This document shows positions 7,706 through 11,669 of a stretch of DNA of 11,669 nucleotides, one piece after another. The position numbers were made by a program, and so were the translations under genes. The stretch is from NCBI GenBank assembly GCA_015494035.1, contig WGBZ01000037.1:1-11669 (forward strand), read 5' to 3'. The notes beneath the pieces are model-generated. The model worked only from the letters and a program-made list of their open reading frames with translations, was not told the DNA's origin and ran no database searches. This DNA is from Lysobacterales bacterium (GTDB lineage: Bacteria > Pseudomonadota > Gammaproteobacteria > Xanthomonadales > Marinicellaceae). Within the stretch, counting starts at the first letter, position 1, and every line of letters begins with the position of its first letter.

Positions 7706-11669
<3,964 letters not shown>

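Overview
The window is one stretch of core transcription and translation genes, all on the minus strand. In the direction of transcription the order is rpoB (5' end cut off by the right edge), rpoC, rpsL, rpsG, fusA, and the first 49 codons of tuf (cut off by the left edge). This is the usual bacterial rpoBC-str (rpsL-rpsG-fusA-tuf) arrangement. The organism is most likely a gammaproteobacterium outside the Enterobacterales. RpoB and RpoC align almost end to end with the E. coli subunits, including the insertion in the RpoC trigger loop and the second large insertion in RpoB. In E. coli, however, rpoBC and the str operon are far apart, whereas here they are adjacent. I cannot name the genus.

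Layout: rpoB occupies 7706 to the right edge and rpoC 3401-7687, with an 18-nt spacer. A 220-nt control region (3181-3400) separates rpoC from rpsL (2806-3180). rpsG (2300-2770) follows after 35 nt, fusA (170-2263) after 36 nt and tuf (1-149) after 20 nt. Coding density is very high, and no stretch of 300 bases lacks a gene. I see no RNA gene, mobile element, CRISPR array or accessory gene.

The only region with non-coding structure is the rpoC-rpsL gap. Reading toward rpsL it holds a 13-bp imperfect hairpin after the rpoC stop, then a near-consensus sigma70 promoter (TTGACA, 17 nt, TAAAAT) with a C-rich discriminator. Next comes a perfect 12-bp UUCG-loop hairpin followed by a T-rich tract, which looks like an intrinsic terminator. 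It lies downstream of the promoter and only about 28 nt before the rpsL start codon. It should therefore act both on readthrough from rpoBC and on new transcripts from the str promoter, which makes it a candidate attenuator.

Together the genes supply the two large RNA polymerase subunits, two 30S proteins and the two main elongation factors, so co-regulation with growth rate is expected. I found no new biological system. The leader architecture before rpsL, and an in-phase slippery A-tract at the start of rpsG, are the points most worth a second look.
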